NCBI GenBank assembly: GCA_028281495.1
Contig: JANQJU010000036.1
Span: 24,807-88,806, forward strand
Direction of reading: 5' to 3'
DNA length: 64,000 bases
DNA from: SAR324 cluster bacterium
Lineage (GTDB): Bacteria; SAR324; NAC60-12
The translations under genes and the position numbers were made by a program. Shown one piece after another: positions 62,501 through 64,000 of the stretch (positions are counted from its first letter, which is position 1; each line of letters begins with the position of its first letter). Under the pieces are notes generated by a model. It did not search any database and was not told where the DNA came from. It was given only the letters and a program-made list of their open reading frames with translations.

Positions 62501-62607
62501 GACGACTTTACTATCTGACAAGCCATTTGAACCTGGAAGGCACTCCGTTGCAAGATTGGAAGTTTCTTCTCACGAGTGCCACAGCAACGGCATCCAGTGG
62601 CGAATAA
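59569..62607 (+). CDS. hexaheme c-type cytochrome with P460-like N-terminal domain
   Basis: 1012 residues with a signal peptide ending near residue 34. The first 240 residues resemble a cytochrome P460 domain (HPAVRIYYSP, IPDGAMIIKEMY, GWTVMVRDSAG, DGWFWAQLS) ending in the first heme site C208LRCH212. Five more CxxCH motifs follow at 357-361, 444-448, 506-510, 590-594 and 654-658. A beta-sandwich-like C-terminal domain without hemes follows (VNVTNKAGHRLPSGVAFRRV). The protein is periplasmic and presumably moves electrons or oxidises/reduces a nitrogen compound. AGAGGGAG precedes the ATG. The substrate is not known; no partner reductase or quinol-oxidase gene is in view. Confidence 0.87.
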   Translation: MLKTHGKRLLRRCFWVFLTLSVFHLSIASGQAVDKRAKLRLPSTQLLRDYETKLYTWLMNFEYKKLKWDYDKEVRDTGPYTLKSYYGTHPAVRIYYSPGVIQWMKNNRQGTIPDGAMIIKEMYAPPAVMYQELENAPQYKNDKKAYDAMLGKLIQGWTVMVRDSAGSKDGWFWAQLSAPQENQSISDAVASQLDNYSHELYSSFGGLCLRCHASAESEFTFSALENVETFMTDKDPLRFLVDTSWRSEAHFKDYPLSQLKDDPYVKDHFMIDSLLRPWSNDQIADYQGFIDAHLRSLFPPQPTVSVEGLKAPNPEFLTTFPSIHPVQKKAVKPFPSWWADHVVASPEGERYLTSSNCLGCHGGLGGSPYGVSMFVQTGPGYGEGYNLSEFGEWRWSPMGLAGRDPIFHAQLESEMAYLERDGREHPEQLHDSVEETQIQLTNTCLSCHGAMGQRSLAHDAEKDSSLDRNFKTDYFYLVEALSSNETLPPDYKYHKYGELAREGISCAVCHHIDAPDPQAVIDWTPKEGWINESTPKELAYMLFHNTTGHYNYGSPDEFYGPFEKVADLPMKHSLGITPVYNPYTSDSQLCGTCHTINLPNVGLEEDKFPVLTAAEPNPALKKYNHSIEQATFLEWQNSAFARGKGVPGSDFASCQDCHMPNTFKTVDGNINIDPVTTQIATIQDANYPAAEHILPVAEIDVPLRSEYKRHEHVGLNAFLLEMFDQFPDVLGVSKGDPMTSAKNGVDLAIENMVRQAREDTVDLSVTIDSFTGKKLQATVNVTNKAGHRLPSGVAFRRVFLEFSVMDGTEVVWASGRTNSVGVILGADGKPLPSEFLPDSTTYQPHYQKITSEDQVQIYEELIQNSDREFTTSFIHRVHHIKDNRLLPKGWRAAETFKSQGEVMYQFMESTDPLVEDDPDYQDQGPNFPGKDSLQYVVTLPYEVDDKDLSVKVSIYSQAIPPYWLHQRFSTVPDGVATRRLYYLTSHLNLEGTPLQDWKFLLTSATATASSGE

Positions 62608-63070
62608 TCAGAACATTAAGATCGTCTCCAGGTCTTTCTACGGTGATAATTCTTGTACCTGTTCCGTTTCCCTCATCAAACGGGTATATCGTGCACAACA
62701 CGCATTTGGATGAAATGGCCGATCCGGTGTGCGTGGCATGGTGGCGGGGTATAATTTATTCGCCGAGATTGATTTCTTTATGACGAATTAGGCCGATTCG
62801 GATTTTTTTCCGTCCGACCTCGGCCTTTTTAAGTGTATATTTTAACTTTTTCATTAACTATCAACAGGTTAACGGTTTTATTTGAGTCATACTAAGATAC
62901 AAATTTCTTTGTATCTCCCAAGTTTATGATTTTACTAATGAAAAGGTAATTTTTTTCTATCTTTTTGAATTAAAAAAGTGACTTTTTTCAAGTCTTGAGT
63001 TATTATCAGAAAAACGTTTCACAAAACCTTGTTTTTTCATGTGTATAATCAGTGAGTTGCAAGAGGTGCT
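62608..63070. other. AT-rich non-coding region with terminator, before the repeat array
   Basis: 463 bases. It contains the terminator at 62790-62830, a GGGTATAAT -10-like element near 62752, then about 240 very AT-rich bases leading to the repeat array, the composition expected of a CRISPR leader. A short frame (about 45 codons near 62640-62783) has no ribosome-binding site and I do not call it. Confidence 0.5.
62790..62830 (+). terminator. intrinsic terminator after the cytochrome gene
   Basis: AGGCCGA (62790-62796) pairs with TCGGCCT (62820-62826), with a nested TCGGA/TCCGTCCGA inner stem, followed by TTTTT. It lies about 180 bp after the stop codon of the cytochrome gene. Confidence 0.75.
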
Positions 63071-63242
63071 CTCGGAATGGCCTACAGATTTGTAGGGATT
63101 ACGACTTTCTGGTTTGACAACCATAACTTCTGCAGGAAGCAAAAAAACTCGGAATGGCCTACAGATTTGTAGGGATTACGACGATATCACCAGAGTTTTG
63201 CAAAATTACACTATTGTCTCGGAATGGCCTACAGATTTGTAG
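63071..63242. CRISPR. short CRISPR-like array, 3 repeats and 2 spacers
   Basis: A 35-bp repeat beginning CTCGGAATGGCCTACAGATT and ending TGTAGGGATTACGAC occurs identically at 63071-63105 and 63148-63182; a third copy at 63218-63242 matches only the first 25 bases. Spacers are 42 and 35 bp and unrelated to each other. Each repeat contains a 6-bp hairpin (CCTACA-GATT-TGTAGG). The AT-rich sequence to the left suits a leader and the truncated copy is at the far end. No cas genes are visible. The truncation lies 48 bp from the transposase stop codon and may be an IS110 insertion boundary rather than normal end-repeat decay. Confidence 0.6.
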
Positions 63243-63290
63243 ATTGAATGGTGGCCGTCAACTGGTACATCGTTTGGAATCAAATATTTC

Positions 63291-64000
63291 TTAATGCTTT
63301 AAGATCCCAAAACCCCACACCGCCAACTTCCGTATCACTACACACAACGCGACCCTTTTGCATTTCCCTTTGTGAACCAACCGTTCAAAAAAAGCCTTGG
63401 CTGCCGGGTTGAACCGAATCGCCGACATCGCCGCCATATACAGCTTGGACCGATAAATCGCCTTGTCTGCTTTGGTCAACCGGGACGACTTATGAATGCT
63501 GCTGCCGGACTGATGCTCCTTGGGAATTAGCCCCACATAAGCCGCCGCTTGCGAAGCCGTTTGGAAACGATTTCCGTCTTGAAACAAAGACAGCAACCAG
63601 GCTGAAACTCCCGGGCCAATCCCCGGCATCGACATCACGAGTTCCTGATTCTTTTTCAAGACCAGATGGGACTCAATCTGCTGCTGAATCTTCAATTCCA
63701 CGGCTTGCTTCTTTTGTTCCATCTGGGTGATCAACTCTGTCCAACACTCCTCCACGAAAGCATTCTGACGATGGTAGCGGCTCAAGGTATCGAGTCGATT
63801 CGTTTTTTGCCGAATCCGTCGCCCCAAGACTTCCACGCAGCACAATAACTCTTGTAATTCCAAATTGATCGTCAACACTTGAATAAAAATATCGTGAAAT
63901 GCTTCACTATGATTTTCGTCTTGGAATTCTGCTACTCTGACCTTCACTGGACGCTTGTGAAACTTCTGATCTCTTGCATTTCTTCTTGTGTTGCCATCTA
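63291..64000 (-). mobile_element. IS110-family transposase, 5' part outside window
   Basis: At least 236 residues, frame open to the right edge, so the N-terminal RuvC-like DEDD domain lies outside. What is seen is the coiled coil and the C-terminal Transposase_20 domain: MSMPGIGPGVSAWLLSLF, a helix-hairpin-helix, then FQTASQAAAYVGLIPKEHQSG, SRLTKADKAIYRSKLYMAAM and the conserved Ser region. IS110-type recombinases act with a non-coding bridge RNA encoded at the element's end and do not leave target duplications. The stop codon is followed 48 bp later by the truncated CRISPR-like repeat. Confidence 0.87.

Noticed and set aside
62556..62783. Possible small gene overlapping and following the cytochrome end
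   Set aside because: No ribosome-binding site, overlaps the cytochrome gene in another frame, and shows no protein-like features beyond a short proline-rich run.
63071..63290. Reading the repeats as the bridge-RNA region of the IS110 element
   Set aside because: Identical 35-bp repeats with unrelated spacers are typical of CRISPR, and a bridge RNA would contain two distinct loops rather than direct repeats. Kept as an alternative because the position downstream of the transposase would suit the IS1111 subgroup.

Overview
The window comes from a Gram-negative bacterium of moderate GC content. It encodes an outer-membrane-type beta-barrel, lipoproteins, a periplasmic amidase, a multiheme c-type cytochrome and many periplasm-facing sensors. 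The heavy signalling load and family mix resemble deltaproteobacterial or SAR324-like lineages, but nothing here fixes the taxon. There is no rRNA or tRNA gene. Genes are densely packed in short co-directional operons, and most starts were chosen from ribosome-binding sites or signal peptides rather than from the longest frame.

Region 1 (1-14.0 kb) is a signalling island. It holds a class III adenylate cyclase (5' end outside the window), a second cyclase-like protein lacking four key catalytic residues, and a minus-strand set (histidine kinase, receiver/RsbW-like regulator, orphan COG2984-type binding protein, second histidine kinase). A divergent plus-strand pair follows: a receiver-kinase-receiver hybrid and a receiver/PilZ-like protein. 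Modules are shared across proteins: the same membrane sensor drives a cyclase-like and a kinase output, the same kinase core occurs twice, and the same receiver heads two different regulators.

Region 2 (14-27.2 kb, mostly minus strand) is housekeeping with accessories: queA, hemH, a lipoprotein, a receiver-like protein with Asn at the phosphoacceptor site, a eukaryotic-type ileS, a chemoreceptor, a HAD phosphatase and a GT39-type membrane glycosyltransferase. Region 3 (27.3-37 kb, plus strand) is the most unusual: an isolated HisG-like protein, a CsgG-CsgG-SUMF1-like fusion, a lone tyrosine-recombinase catalytic domain, a GT39/TPR-like protein, a cytoplasmic CBM41 domain with a histone-H1-like tail, and a three-gene MotA/ExbD-like set predicted to form an ion-driven motor of unknown task.

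Region 4 (37-41.4 kb) is a five-gene operon (methyltransferase, half-size EamA permease, PhyH oxygenase, AstA-like succinyltransferase, class III CoA-transferase) that looks like an uncharacterised small-molecule pathway. Region 5 (41.7-45.3 kb) couples a ProX/OpuAC-like binding protein to a kinase-receiver-kinase sensor. Region 6 (45.3-54.1 kb) carries azlD, azlC, an FAD reductase and dcd on the minus strand, then a deoxyhypusine-synthase-like protein, small and secreted proteins, a DUF4956 protein, a broken VOC gene, a cyclic-nucleotide-binding protein (a candidate reader of the cAMP made in region 1) and a 749-residue orphan.

Region 7 (54.3-64 kb) holds a NIT-domain chemoreceptor, a LysM/amidase_3 protein, a group 1 glycosyltransferase and a hexaheme cytochrome with a P460-like head. 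A strong terminator, a three-copy CRISPR-like repeat array and an IS110-family transposase running off the right edge complete the window. The last repeat copy is cut short beside the transposase.
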